DNA of 64,000 nt from Pseudomonas panipatensis (GCF_900099785.1 NZ_FNDS01000003.1:372001-436000), one strand, 5' to 3'; shown: positions 30,066 to 39,574, counted from the stretch's first letter. The notes: generated from the letters alone by a model not told the origin. A program made the numbers and translations.

Positions 30066-31430
30066 TCAGGCCTGGTGCAGATACCAGCGCCAGTCCTGCT
30101 CGCCGACCTCGCCCATGAACTGCCGGTATTCGGCCTGCTTGACCTTGAGATACACGCCGAGGAATGCCTGCCCGAGCGCATCGCGGGCCCAGCTGGAGCG
30201 CTCCAGGGCGCGCAGCGAGGTGAGCCAGTCGGTGGGCAGCAGTTCCTTGGCCTGGGCGTAGCCGTTGCCCTCGATGGGCGCGCCCGGATCGAGGTGCTCG
30301 CGGATACCGCGGTGGATGCCGGCGAGGATCGCCGCGGCGGCCAGGTAGGGGTTGGCGTCGGCGCCGCAGATGCGGTGTTCGATGTGCCGGGTATGGGCCG
30401 GGCCGCCCGGCACGCGCAGGCTGACGGTGCGGTTGTCGACGCCCCAGGTCGGCGCCAGGGGCGCGTAGCTGTTGGCCTGGAAGCGCCGGTAGGAGTTGGC
30501 GTTGGGGCAGAACAGCAGCAGCGAGTCGAGCAGGCTGGCGAGCATGCCGCCGACCGCCTGGCGCAGCAGCGGGGTGCCGGCCGGGTCTTCACTGGCGAAC
30601 AGGTTGTCGCCCGCCGCGTCGGCCAGCGACACATGCATGTGCATGCCGGTGCCGGCCAGGTCGTCGAACGGCTTGGCCATGAAGCAGGCCTGCATGCCGT
30701 GCTTGTGCGCCACGCCCTTGACCAGGCGCTTGTAGCGCACCGCCTGGTCCATGGCGAGCAGCGCATCGCCGTGTTCCAGGGTGATTTCCACCTGGCCGGG
30801 GGCGTATTCGGAAATGGCGGTGCGCGCCGGAATGCCCTGGGCCTTGCAGGCGGCGTAGAGGTCGGCGAGGAACGGCTCGATCTGCTCCAGCTCGCGCAGG
30901 CCGTAGACCTGGGTCGAGCGCGGGCGGCCGCCGTCGGCGTCGAGCGCCGGCTGCGGGCGGCCATTGGCGTCGCGCTTGGCGTCGAGCAGGTAGAACTCCA
31001 GCTCGCAGGCCATCACCGGATGGAAGCCGTCGGCCTTGAGCCCGTCGATCACCCGGATCAGCACATGGCGCGGGTCGGCGATGTCGGCGGGCTTGCCTTC
31101 GAGCGGGTGCATGCTGACCTGCACCGCGGCAGTGGGGATCTGCCGCCAGGGCAGACGCACCAGGCTGCCGGCCAGCGGGTAGGCGCGGCAGTCGATGTCG
31201 CCGACGTCCCAGACCAGGCCGGAGTCCTCGACGTCCTCGCCGTGCAGGGTCAGGCCGAGGATGGTGCTCGGCAACGGCCGGCCGGACGCATAGACCGCCA
31301 GCAGTTCCTCGCGGTGCAGCAGCTTGCCGCGCGGCACGCCGTTGGCGTCGAGGATGAACAGCTCGATCATGTCGATATCGGGGTTGGCGGCGAGGAAATC
31401 CTGGGCTTCTTGCAGGGGGGCGAAATTCAT
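30066..31430 (-). CDS. pauA3: Gamma-glutamylpolyamine synthetase (glutamine-synthetase family, PauA-like)
   Basis: Glutamine-synthetase-fold ligase of 454 residues that should attach glutamate to a polyamine using ATP. The N-terminal beta-grasp region begins FLAANPDIDMIELFILDANG. Catalytic-domain motifs include ACELEFYLLD, EYAPGQVEITLE, GTGMHMHVSL and NRTVSLRVPGG. It lacks the adenylylation-type C-terminus of GlnA. The ATG at 31430 was chosen because upstream in-frame codons are not conserved. It forms an operon with the PauB-like gene. The symbol rests on synteny with PAO1 PA1566. Confidence 0.83.
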   Translation of the reverse strand: MNFAPLQEAQDFLAANPDIDMIELFILDANGVPRGKLLHREELLAVYASGRPLPSTILGLTLHGEDVEDSGLVWDVGDIDCRAYPLAGSLVRLPWRQIPTAAVQVSMHPLEGKPADIADPRHVLIRVIDGLKADGFHPVMACELEFYLLDAKRDANGRPQPALDADGGRPRSTQVYGLRELEQIEPFLADLYAACKAQGIPARTAISEYAPGQVEITLEHGDALLAMDQAVRYKRLVKGVAHKHGMQACFMAKPFDDLAGTGMHMHVSLADAAGDNLFASEDPAGTPLLRQAVGGMLASLLDSLLLFCPNANSYRRFQANSYAPLAPTWGVDNRTVSLRVPGGPAHTRHIEHRICGADANPYLAAAAILAGIHRGIREHLDPGAPIEGNGYAQAKELLPTDWLTSLRALERSSWARDALGQAFLGVYLKVKQAEYRQFMGEVGEQDWRWYLHQA

Positions 31431-31968
31431 GTGGGCTCTCGTATGGCGCCAAGGGCGCGCTGATGGCCTGCACGCGGCCGGGCCACGCCGGGCGGCGTGG
31501 AGCGAGGCAGGCAAGCGGTACAACGGCTACGTCTTGTCGCGGAGCGCGGTGACTCCGTTCAGCGTAGTTCCAGCGTCGGGGGCGGGCGGCTTGCCCGTCA
31601 GCGCTTGGCGCTATCCGGTGGCCGCGCGTGGCGGCAGTGCCAGAGCGCCCAGAAGGCCAGTTCGAGAGGTAGGGAGAGCGGTTGCAGGGTCAGCCAGCGG
31701 CAGCGTTCGCGCGACAGACGCGGTGCCTCGCCAGCCGCGAGGGCGGACGGGGTAGCAGCGGCGGAAAGCGGTTGCAGAAGGTGCATGTCAGGCGGCGATG
31801 ACCAGGATGCCAGCAGACTCGCACAGGCGGATGGGTGGGTTAAATGTGAATTTACCGACCTTTGGTTTTGCCAATTCGAAACTGATTGCCCGCCTGGTCG
31901 GCTCGCGCGGGCGAGCCGCCAGGGGCCTCCTACACTGTGCGGGATGCCGACAATCCCAGGCTTCGCAT
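31431..31968. other. 538-base gap with no convincing gene
   Basis: This divergent gap lies between the PauA-like gene and the ThiS/MoaD-like gene. A 62-residue frame on the minus strand (31598-31786) and several longer plus-strand frames cross it, but none has a good ribosome site or recognisable content. The stretch 31835-31885 is locally AT-rich and is the likeliest promoter zone for the ThiS/MoaD-like gene. I see no repeat or RNA element. Confidence 0.5.
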
Positions 31969-32238
31969 ATGCCGCACATCGTTTTCGCGCCGTCGATCCA
32001 GCGCCACGTCGAGGTGGCCGAGCAGGACCTGCCCGGCGCTACCCTCGCTGGCCTGCTGCAGGCGGTCTTTCTCCAGCAACCCAAGCTGCGTGGTTACCTG
32101 CTGGACGACCAGGGCGGCCTGCGCCGGCACGTCACCGTGTTCATCGACGGCCTGCGCCTGCGCGACTGCGAACGCCTGGGCGATCCCTTGAACGCTGACA
32201 GCCAGGTCTATGTGGTGCAGGCCCTGTCCGGCGGCTGA
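31969..32238 (+). CDS. ThiS/MoaD-like small ubiquitin-fold protein
   Basis: Protein of 89 residues ending in LSGG. The C-terminal di-glycine and the pattern of a beta-grasp fold (HIVFAPSIQRHVEV, then VTVFIDG and YVVQALSGG) identify it as a ThiS/MoaD family sulfur-carrier-like protein. No adenylating enzyme (ThiF/MoeB) or MoaE lies nearby, so its activating enzyme must be elsewhere. The ATG at 31969 is favoured over longer frames because the beta-grasp begins immediately. It sits 20 bases before a beta-propeller gene, a pairing I have seen described in other proteobacteria. Confidence 0.8.
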   Translation: MPHIVFAPSIQRHVEVAEQDLPGATLAGLLQAVFLQQPKLRGYLLDDQGGLRRHVTVFIDGLRLRDCERLGDPLNADSQVYVVQALSGG

Positions 32239-32258
32239 ACGACGAAGGAGGTAGGACG

Positions 32259-33365
32259 ATGGACGATCGACTGCTGGTGGCCACGCGCAAGGGCCTGTTC
32301 AGCTACCTGCGCTGCGCCGATGGCGGCTGGCACGAGGCGCACCAGGACTTTCTCGGCGAGCCGGTGAGCATGGTGCTGGCCGATCCGCGCGATGACACGC
32401 TCTACGCCGCCCTCGATCTCGGTCACTTCGGTTGCAAGTTGTGGCGCAAGCGCAAGGACGCGGAGTGGCAGGAGTGCGCCGTGCCGGTCTACCCGCCGCA
32501 ACCCGACCCCTTGCCGACCCCGGCCGCGGGCGAGGCCCCGGCGGCGCCCTGGAGCCTGCACCTGATCTGGTGCCTGGAAACCGCCGGCACCGACCAGCCC
32601 GGCGCGCTCTGGGCCGGGACCATTCCCGGCGGCCTGTTCCGCAGCGACGACGGCGGCGATAGCTGGCAGCTCAACCACCCGCTGTGGCAGCGCCCCGAGC
32701 GCGCCCGCTGGTTCGGCGGCGGCTACGACTGGCCGGGGATTCACTCGGTCAGCGTCGATCCGCGCGACAGCCGCCACCTCACCGTCGGCGTATCCTGCGG
32801 CGGCGTCTGGCAGAGCCACGACGGCGGCGCCAACTGGGTCAACACCACGCGCGGCATGTATGCCGACTACATGCCGCCGGAACTGCGCGAGGAGGGCGCC
32901 ATCCAGGACCCGCACCGTCTGGTGCACTGCCCGGCACAGCCGGAGCGCCTGTGGGTGCAGCACCACAACGGCATCTTCACCTCCGATGACGGTGGCGCCA
33001 GTTGGCAGGACCGGCGCGCCGAGCCTTCCAGCTTCGGCTTTGCCGTGGCCGTGCACCCGACGCGGCCGGACACCGCCTGGTTCGTCCCGGCGCAGAAGGA
33101 CGCCTGCCGCGTGCCGGTGGCCGGGCACTTTCTGGTGACCCGCACCCGCGACGGCGGCAAGACCTTCGAGCGCCTCGACCGGGGCCTGCCGGCGGCGCCC
33201 TGCTACGACCTGGTGTACCGCCACGGCCTGGCGGTGGACGACGACGGCGAACGCCTGGCCATGGGCTCGACCACCGGAGGCCTGTGGCTGTCGGAGGATG
33301 GCGGCGACTATTGGAGCTGCCTGTCCGCGCACCTGCCGCCGATCTATTGCGTGCGCTTCGGCTGA
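32259..33365 (+). CDS. BNR/sialidase-type beta-propeller protein
   Basis: Protein of 368 residues without a signal peptide. At least five Asp-box (BNR) motifs are visible: SDDGGDSWQ, SHDGGANWV, SDDGGASWQ, TRDGGKTFE and SEDGGDYWS, as expected of a beta-propeller. Such motifs occur in glycosidases and in VPS10-like folds, but no catalytic sialidase residues can be assigned, so glycosidase activity should not be assumed. A strong AAGGAGGT site precedes the ATG at 32259. It is co-transcribed with the ThiS/MoaD-like gene, suggesting a shared role. Confidence 0.82.
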   Translation: MDDRLLVATRKGLFSYLRCADGGWHEAHQDFLGEPVSMVLADPRDDTLYAALDLGHFGCKLWRKRKDAEWQECAVPVYPPQPDPLPTPAAGEAPAAPWSLHLIWCLETAGTDQPGALWAGTIPGGLFRSDDGGDSWQLNHPLWQRPERARWFGGGYDWPGIHSVSVDPRDSRHLTVGVSCGGVWQSHDGGANWVNTTRGMYADYMPPELREEGAIQDPHRLVHCPAQPERLWVQHHNGIFTSDDGGASWQDRRAEPSSFGFAVAVHPTRPDTAWFVPAQKDACRVPVAGHFLVTRTRDGGKTFERLDRGLPAAPCYDLVYRHGLAVDDDGERLAMGSTTGGLWLSEDGGDYWSCLSAHLPPIYCVRFG

Positions 33366-33515
33366 GCGGCCCCGGCCGCAACCCCCGGCATCGGTTGAAT
33401 CCGCCGTGCCGGGTCGATACAAGGCACGACTGAGCGGATATGCTGCGCCGCAGCCAAGCGGAAAACAGCATCAGCAGCGTGTCGCCGGCAGCGACCATGG
33501 GGGACGGGAAAGGGC

Positions 33516-34880
33516 ATGGGTGAGTCGATCGAGCAGCGCGCTGCGGGGGGGCAGGGCAGTGGCGTGGCGGTGAGTTTCCGCGAGGCGCTGTGGTTCTGGC
33601 TGAAGCTGGGGTTCATCAGCTTCGGTGGTCCGGCCGGGCAGATCGCGATCATGCACCAGGAGTTGGTCGAGCGGCGGCGCTGGATTTCCGAGCGGCGCTT
33701 TCTGCATGCGTTGAACTACTGCATGTTGCTGCCCGGCCCGGAGGCCCAGCAACTGGCGACCTACATCGGCTGGCTGATGCACCGCACGGCGGGCGGCGTG
33801 GTCGCCGGCGCGCTCTTCGTGCTGCCGTCGTTGTTCGTGCTGATCGGCCTGTCCTGGCTGTACATCGCCTTCGGCGAGCTGCCGCTGGTGGCCGGCTTGT
33901 TCTATGGCATCAAGCCGGCGGTGACGGCGATCGTCCTGCATGCCGCGCGGCGCATCGGTTCGCGGGCGCTGAAGAACGCCTGGCTATGGGCGATCGCCGG
34001 CGCCTCCTTCGTCGCCATCTTCGCGCTCAATGCGCCATTCCCGCTGATCGTGCTCGGCGCCGCGCTGCTCGGTTATCTCGGTGGACGCCTGGCGCCGGAG
34101 CATTTCGGCGCCGCGCCGGCCAGCGCGGCGGCGGCGTCCCACTACGGCCCGGCGCTGATCGACGACCTGACGCCGACGCCCGAGCATGCGCGTTTCCGTT
34201 GGTCGCGGCTGGCGCGCCTGGCGCTGGTCGGTGCGCTGCTCTGGTGCCTGCCGATGGGCCTGCTGATGGCGCTGTACGGCTGGAGCGGCAGCCTGACGCA
34301 GATGGGCTGGTTCTTCACCAAGGCCGCGCTGCTGACCTTCGGTGGCGCCTACGCGGTGCTGCCCTATGTCTACCAGGGCGCGGTCGTTCACTATGGCTGG
34401 CTGACCCCGGCGCAAATGATCGATGGCCTGGCGCTGGGCGAAACCACGCCCGGTCCGCTGATCATGGTGGTGGCATTCGTCGGCTTCATCGGTGGCTATG
34501 GGCATTCGGCGTTCGGTGCCGAACAGGCTTTCCTGGGCGGCGCGCTGGCGGCCTGCCTGGTGACCTGGTTCACCTTCCTGCCTTCCTTCCTGTTCATTCT
34601 CGCCGGCGGCCCGCTGGTGGAGTCGACGCACCAGGAGCTGACTTTCACCGCGCCGCTGACCGGTATCACCGCCGCCGTGGTCGGGGTGATCCTCAACCTG
34701 GCGGTGTTCTTCGGTTATCACGTGCTCTGGCCGGAAGGCTTCGCCGGGCGCTTCGAGTGGCCGTCGGCGCTACTCGCGGTGCTGGCGGCAGTCGGTCTGT
34801 TCCGTTTCAAGCGTGGGGTGATCGAGGTGCTGGCGCTGTGCGCGCTGCTGGGGTTGGCGGTGCATCTGTTGCGCGGCTGA
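33516..34880 (+). CDS. chrA: Chromate transporter ChrA
   Basis: Inner-membrane CHR-family protein of 454 residues, the length of the bidomain form. The N-terminal CHR domain begins WFWLKLGFISFGGPAGQIAIMH; the C-terminal domain starts near FFTKAALLTFGGAYAVLPYV and includes LALGETTPGPLIMVV. These proteins export chromate, and probably sulfate-like anions, driven by the proton gradient. It stands alone on the plus strand. No chrB regulator is next to it. Confidence 0.92.
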   Translation: MGESIEQRAAGGQGSGVAVSFREALWFWLKLGFISFGGPAGQIAIMHQELVERRRWISERRFLHALNYCMLLPGPEAQQLATYIGWLMHRTAGGVVAGALFVLPSLFVLIGLSWLYIAFGELPLVAGLFYGIKPAVTAIVLHAARRIGSRALKNAWLWAIAGASFVAIFALNAPFPLIVLGAALLGYLGGRLAPEHFGAAPASAAAASHYGPALIDDLTPTPEHARFRWSRLARLALVGALLWCLPMGLLMALYGWSGSLTQMGWFFTKAALLTFGGAYAVLPYVYQGAVVHYGWLTPAQMIDGLALGETTPGPLIMVVAFVGFIGGYGHSAFGAEQAFLGGALAACLVTWFTFLPSFLFILAGGPLVESTHQELTFTAPLTGITAAVVGVILNLAVFFGYHVLWPEGFAGRFEWPSALLAVLAAVGLFRFKRGVIEVLALCALLGLAVHLLRG

Positions 34881-34919
34881 GGCGCGATGGGGCGGCAGCG
34901 ACGCCGCCCCGCGGGCGGG

Positions 34920-35396
34920 TCAGTCGAGAACGTTGTGCAGCACTTCGTAGATCAGCCCGGTGGCGGCGGTGACCAGGATCAGGTCGGTGCCGGCCTGGAC
35001 CCAGTCGTAGCCGTCGTAGCGCGGCAGCTGGCCGAGCAGGCGATTGTCGAGTTTCTTGGCGATGCCCGGCGGTAGCGGCTTGCCGCGCGCGAGGTTCTTC
35101 TGGATGCCCGGCGGCAGCGCCTTGCCGGCGCTCCAGTACTGGCGGTTGTTGCCGAGGACGATGCGCACGCCGCCGATATCGATCTGCGGCTCGCCACGGT
35201 AGCTGTTGCCCCCGCCGTCATTGTCGTTGCCCTTGCCGGCGTTGCCGTGGCTCTTGCCGTTGCCGTTGCCGTTGCCATTTCCATGGGAGTTGCCGTGCGG
35301 CTTGTCCTTGTTGCCCGGATCGGCCAGCAGCAGGGGCGAGCCAGCCAGCAGGGCGACGCTGGTGAGTACCGCGATGAACGAACGTGCTTTGAGCAT
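34920..35396 (-). CDS. CigR/RcnB-like secreted protein
   Basis: Exported protein of 158 residues. A signal peptide (residues 1-25) is followed by an Asn/Gly/His/Lys-rich low-complexity stretch at about 27-65 with NG and GN repeats. The C-terminal half carries the paired PPGIQKNLARGKPLPPGIAKKL repeat typical of CigR / RcnB-like periplasmic proteins. CigR was described as an anti-virulence factor in Salmonella; the function in Pseudomonas is unknown. It is divergent from another secreted Gly-rich protein. Confidence 0.78.
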   Translation of the reverse strand: MLKARSFIAVLTSVALLAGSPLLLADPGNKDKPHGNSHGNGNGNGNGKSHGNAGKGNDNDGGGNSYRGEPQIDIGGVRIVLGNNRQYWSAGKALPPGIQKNLARGKPLPPGIAKKLDNRLLGQLPRYDGYDWVQAGTDLILVTAATGLIYEVLHNVLD

Positions 35397-35582
35397 TACG
35401 TGTCCTCTTTGATACAGGCGTTGCGCTCAAGCCTATGCGCTTATCGCCAGGTCGTCGACGGGAGGGCGCTTGTCGCGTGGCGATGGCTCCACTGCTGTCA
35501 TTCGTCGGCGCCGTGTGAACCGGGGAGTGTCTCGGAAGTCTTACAGACATTCCTGAGAGATGCCTTTGGAGGCACCTGTTAC

Positions 35583-36107
35583 ATGAAAAAGAAGACCCTT
35601 GCGGCTTTTGCCGCCTGCGCCTTGATGCTCGGCTCCGCCGCGCTGCTGCCCAATGACCTGTCGCCGATTGGCCATGCTTATGCCCGCGGGGGCGGCGGTG
35701 GCAACGGCGGTGGCGGTGGTGGCGGAAACGGTGGTGGCGGTGGCGGTGGCAACGGCGGCGGTCATGGCGGCGGCACCGGCAACGGTGGCGGCAGTCACGG
35801 CAGCCATGGCGGTCAATCCAACGGTAACAGTGGCGGGCTCGGCGACCATTCCGGCAAGGCGACCGCCGATCATGGGGTGAGCGGCAACCATTACGGCCGC
35901 GACGACAGCGACAACGATAGCGAAGGCCATGGCATGGCGACTTCCGGTGTCGCGCGCTCGAAAGACACCCGCGGGCTGGCCAAGGCGGAAGCGGTTTCCG
36001 CGACCACGCCCGGCACGCATAATGAGAAAGGGCTGAGCAAGGCCAGCACCTCTACCTCGAAGCACGACAGCGAGAGCGAAGCGGATAGCGATAGCGACGC
36101 CGATTGA
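35583..36107 (+). CDS. Gly-rich secreted protein of unknown function
   Basis: Exported protein of 174 residues with a signal peptide (MKKKTLAAFAACALMLGSAA...). A run of about 45 residues is nearly all Gly with Asn and His, followed by an acidic Ser/Asp-rich tail ending DSESEADSDSDAD. No domain is recognisable. GGAGG lies 12 bases upstream of the ATG, a long but usable spacing. It shares a 186-base divergent promoter region with the CigR-like gene, and both products are low-complexity periplasmic or surface proteins. Confidence 0.75.
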   Translation: MKKKTLAAFAACALMLGSAALLPNDLSPIGHAYARGGGGGNGGGGGGGNGGGGGGGNGGGHGGGTGNGGGSHGSHGGQSNGNSGGLGDHSGKATADHGVSGNHYGRDDSDNDSEGHGMATSGVARSKDTRGLAKAEAVSATTPGTHNEKGLSKASTSTSKHDSESEADSDSDAD

Positions 36108-36123
36108 CGCGCCTGCAATGAAG

Positions 36124-36157
36124 TTGGGCGCCACCCTCGGTCGAGGGTGGCGCCCAA
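36124..36157. terminator. Bidirectional terminator hairpin
   Basis: A perfect 16-base inverted repeat, TTGGGCGCCACCCTCG (36124-36139) and its complement (36142-36157), separated by two bases. It lies between the ends of the convergent Gly-rich protein and OprD-family porin genes and can terminate both. Confidence 0.85.
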
Positions 36158-36178
36158 CGCTTCAGACGATAGCGATGC

Positions 36179-37528
36179 TTACCAGAGCGGCATCACGTAG
36201 CTGACGTAGAAGCGGTTTTCGTCTTGCTTGGTCTGCCCGACGATGCTCGGGTTGGCACGAGCGTTCTTCCAGGTCACGCCCAAGCCCTTGAGTGCACCTT
36301 CCTGCACCTGATACGCCAGGGCGATGTTGCGTTCCCATTCGCTGGCATCACCCTGCGGGGTCTTGATCTGGTCGCCGTGGGCGTAGGTCGTGGCGAAGGT
36401 CAGGCCCTTCACGCCGAGCTGGCCGAAGTCGTACTTGTACTGTGCCAGCCAGGTGCGCTCGCCGGCGTGGGCGAACTTGTTCAGCTGCATGTTGGTCAGC
36501 GCCGGGGTGTCGGCGCCGGCGCCCGGACCTTGGCGGTTGGTGCCGCTGTTGAAACCGGAGTCGAGGTAGGGGAAGTCGCTGTCGCCGGTGTTCTTCTGGA
36601 TGCCCAGGCCTACCGTGTGACCGGCCAGGCTGTAGCTTTCCATCAGGCTGAGGGTGCTCTGGTTGATGCGCCCCTTGGTGGCACCGTTGCCATAGTAGCC
36701 GTTGGTGGCGTAGTCGCGGTCGCCGTCGGCGTTGCCGCCGATGCCGAGGCTGCGGTACACGCGCGCATCGGTATCCAGCGCGCCCACCGGCAGGGTGTCG
36801 CGGTGCTTGGCGCCGATGAACAGCTGCTGGTAGTAGTCTTCCAGGCTGCCGTACCACATGCTCAGGGTGGTGCCGGGCAGGCCGGTGTAGTCGGCGCCGC
36901 CGTAGCTGAAGCGGTTGACCAGCTTGGCGCCGCCGCCGGTGGTCATGCCGGTGTCGCCGGTCTGGTTGCGGATCTTGGTCTGGCTGATGTTGCCGGCGGT
37001 GAAGGCGAAATTGTCCAGGTCGTGGGAGACCAGTTGCGCGCCGGTGTTGGTCTGTTGGTACAGACGGCCGTCGGTGTTGGCCAGCAGCGGGTTGTTCTGG
37101 TACAGGGTGCCGACGCGCAGTTCATCCTTGAGGAAGCGCATCTTCAGGGTCGGGCTGAGCACGCCGAAGCTGTCGGCGGACTTGCCGTCGTCCAGCGGGA
37201 ACATGCTGCCGGGGTAGCGGCCCTGCTGTCCTTTCTTGTTCAGATCGCCGCCCGAGTCCAGCTTGATCCCGTAGAAGGCCTGCAGGTCCAGGCCGAAGCC
37301 GATGGTGCCGGGGGTGTAGCCGGACTTGAAGTCGAACTTGAAGCCCTGGCCCCAGTCACGGTAGTTCTTGGCCTTGGTGTCGCGGCCAGTCACTCCCCGA
37401 CCGTCCTGGTTCAGGTAGCGGTTGAGCAGAGTGATGTCGGCGTGACTGTCGTCGATGAAATCGGCATGGGCGGACAGGGCAGCACCGGCAAGCAGGGTGC
37501 CAACCAGGCCGCACGAAATCTTGGTCAT
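36179..37528 (-). CDS. OprD-family outer-membrane porin
   Basis: Outer-membrane beta-barrel of 449 residues with a signal peptide cleaved near AHA-DFIDDS. The mature N-terminus (DFIDDSHADITLLNRYLN) and the C-terminal ENRFYVSYVMPLW, ending in an aromatic residue, are typical of the OprD family, which takes up amino acids, peptides or carboxylates. Which subfamily it belongs to cannot be told by eye. It is monocistronic and ends at a perfect terminator hairpin. Confidence 0.92.
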   Translation of the reverse strand: MTKISCGLVGTLLAGAALSAHADFIDDSHADITLLNRYLNQDGRGVTGRDTKAKNYRDWGQGFKFDFKSGYTPGTIGFGLDLQAFYGIKLDSGGDLNKKGQQGRYPGSMFPLDDGKSADSFGVLSPTLKMRFLKDELRVGTLYQNNPLLANTDGRLYQQTNTGAQLVSHDLDNFAFTAGNISQTKIRNQTGDTGMTTGGGAKLVNRFSYGGADYTGLPGTTLSMWYGSLEDYYQQLFIGAKHRDTLPVGALDTDARVYRSLGIGGNADGDRDYATNGYYGNGATKGRINQSTLSLMESYSLAGHTVGLGIQKNTGDSDFPYLDSGFNSGTNRQGPGAGADTPALTNMQLNKFAHAGERTWLAQYKYDFGQLGVKGLTFATTYAHGDQIKTPQGDASEWERNIALAYQVQEGALKGLGVTWKNARANPSIVGQTKQDENRFYVSYVMPLW

Positions 37529-37827
37529 GGGGAATGTCTCTTCACTGAGGGGACAGCAAGAGCGAAATGCTCTTGAAATAATTAGAAATATCCAGCGTGA
37601 CAGAACGGTTACAAAAAGGCCTTGCGGGTATTAGCCAATCGTCTACTAGCGCGTTTGCGATGGCGGCTATCCGGGGCTGCCGGGCGCTCCGGGAACGGGC
37701 CGATGAATAGCCATGCGACAGCGCTGCGGTGCGATGACGCCAGATTGCCATTATGGGTAGACTGCTGCGCTGTAGCGGTCGATCTTTGCCGGACGATTTC
37801 CGGGACTCCCGATCAGGCGGTGTGAAG

Positions 37828-39567
37828 ATGCAGTCCTTGTGTGCCGAAAGCGCGCCGCAGAGCGCCAGCGATGAACGATATGACGGCCTGGTTCGCCTCG
37901 CCCGCGCGCATTTCGCGGTACGCGCGGTGCTGCTTACCCGCCTGGTGGAGGGGCAGGCGCGGGTCTGGGCCTGCGCCGGGCTGTCCGCCGACGAGGCCTG
38001 GCGCCTCGGCCACTTTGGCGATCCGCACAGTCATGGCGAGGGGCTGACGCTGGTCAGCGATCTTCAGCAGGACGTCGCCTGGCGCGCTCAGGCCGCGGCT
38101 GCGGGCGTGCGTTTCTACGCCGCCAGCCCGCTGCTGGACGACGACGGCACGGCCCTGGGCCTGTTCTGCCTGCTCGACGACCAGCCGCGCGACCTCGATG
38201 CCGCACAGCGCGACGCCCTGCGGCAGTTCGCCTGCCTGGCGGCGACGGCCTTCGAGCACGACCGCGTCGAAGCCAGCCTGCGGGACAGCGAAAGACGCAT
38301 GGCGCTGGCCATCGAAGGCAGTGGCACGGGGGTCTGGGACCGCAATGTACCGGCCGGGGAAATCTACTATTCGCGGGGCTGGAAGGCGCTCCTGGGTTAT
38401 GCCGAGGAGGACGTCAGCAACCGCATCGAGGAGAGCTACACGCGCCTCCACCCGGACGACCTGGCCTACGTCAAGGCGACCATGCAGGCGCACCTAGACC
38501 AGCACACGCCGTTCTACCAGGTGGAGCACCGCATCCGCCGCAAGGACGGCAGCTACATGTGGGTGAGCAGCCGCGGCAAGGTGGTCGAGCGCGATGCCGA
38601 GGGTCGGCCGCTGCGGATGATCGGCACCACCACCGACATCACCGAGCTGCGCGGCATGTCCGAGCGGCTGCAACAGACGGTCGAGCTGCTCACTGGGCTG
38701 ACCAACGAGATCCCCGGGATGGTCTTCCAGTTCCGCCGCCTGGCGGACGGCAGCGCCTCCTTCCCCTATGTCAGCGCCGGCAGCCGGGAAATCTACGGAC
38801 TGACTCCGCAGCAGATGGCCAATGGCGCCATCGAGGCCATCCGCGCGCTCATCCACCCGGACGACATGCCGCGTTACCTGGCCGCGCTGGAAGCCTCCGC
38901 CAGCAGCCTGATGCCCTGGCAACTGGAGTACCGCGTGATCCTGCCGGGGCAGGGCGTGCGCTGGCGCCAGGGTAGCGCCCATCCGCAGCGCCAGGCCGAT
39001 GGCGCGGTGATCTGGCACGGCTTCATCACCGACATCACCGAACGCAAGCGCATCGAGGTCGAGCTGCAACTGCTGGCGACCACCGACTTCCTCACGCAAT
39101 TGCCCAATCGTCGGCACTTCATGCAGCAGCTCGCCGCCGAACTGGCCCGTGTGCAGCGCGCCAGCGAACCGAGCGCGGCCATCCTGATGTGCGACCTGGA
39201 CCATTTCAAGGCGATCAACGACCGTTGGGGGCACGCCGTCGGGGACCAGGCGCTGAAGCATTTCGCCGACATCCTCGCTGGCCATATCCGCCGCAATGAC
39301 TGTGCCGGGCGCATGGGCGGCGAAGAGTTCGCCGTGCTGCTCAGCGATGCCGACCTGGACAAGGCGCGGGTCTTCGCCCAGCGCTTGCAGCAGCGGCTCG
39401 CCGACCTGCCGCTGCTGCAGGACGGCGAGCGCGTGCCGCTGACCATCAGCATCGGCATCACCGCCATGGATGCCCGCGACAGCGCGGTGGAGTCGGTGCT
39501 GTCGCGCAGCGACATGGCGCTGTACCGCGCCAAGCAGGCCGGGCGCAACCGCATCGAATGCGGCTGA
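37828..39567 (+). CDS. GAF-PAS-PAS-GGDEF diguanylate cyclase
   Basis: Soluble sensor cyclase of 579 residues without membrane segments. A GAF domain spans about residues 20-150, two PAS domains with PAC motifs about 160-285 and 290-415, and a GGDEF domain the rest. The active site GGEEF is at about residue 497 and an RRND inhibitory I-site lies five residues before it, so the enzyme should make c-di-GMP and be feedback inhibited. The ATG at 37828 follows AGGCGG. Longer in-frame starts add 25 unlikely residues. Confidence 0.9.
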   Translation: MQSLCAESAPQSASDERYDGLVRLARAHFAVRAVLLTRLVEGQARVWACAGLSADEAWRLGHFGDPHSHGEGLTLVSDLQQDVAWRAQAAAAGVRFYAASPLLDDDGTALGLFCLLDDQPRDLDAAQRDALRQFACLAATAFEHDRVEASLRDSERRMALAIEGSGTGVWDRNVPAGEIYYSRGWKALLGYAEEDVSNRIEESYTRLHPDDLAYVKATMQAHLDQHTPFYQVEHRIRRKDGSYMWVSSRGKVVERDAEGRPLRMIGTTTDITELRGMSERLQQTVELLTGLTNEIPGMVFQFRRLADGSASFPYVSAGSREIYGLTPQQMANGAIEAIRALIHPDDMPRYLAALEASASSLMPWQLEYRVILPGQGVRWRQGSAHPQRQADGAVIWHGFITDITERKRIEVELQLLATTDFLTQLPNRRHFMQQLAAELARVQRASEPSAAILMCDLDHFKAINDRWGHAVGDQALKHFADILAGHIRRNDCAGRMGGEEFAVLLSDADLDKARVFAQRLQQRLADLPLLQDGERVPLTISIGITAMDARDSAVESVLSRSDMALYRAKQAGRNRIECG

Positions 39568-39574
39568 GCGGCGC

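Noticed and set aside
31598-31786. 62-residue frame on the minus strand upstream of the PauA-like gene
   Set aside because: No ribosome site and no recognisable features; probably chance.
32259-33365. Sialidase / glycosyl hydrolase assignment for the BNR-repeat protein
   Set aside because: Only Asp-boxes are visible; the arginine triad and catalytic Tyr/Glu of sialidases cannot be located, and there is no signal peptide.
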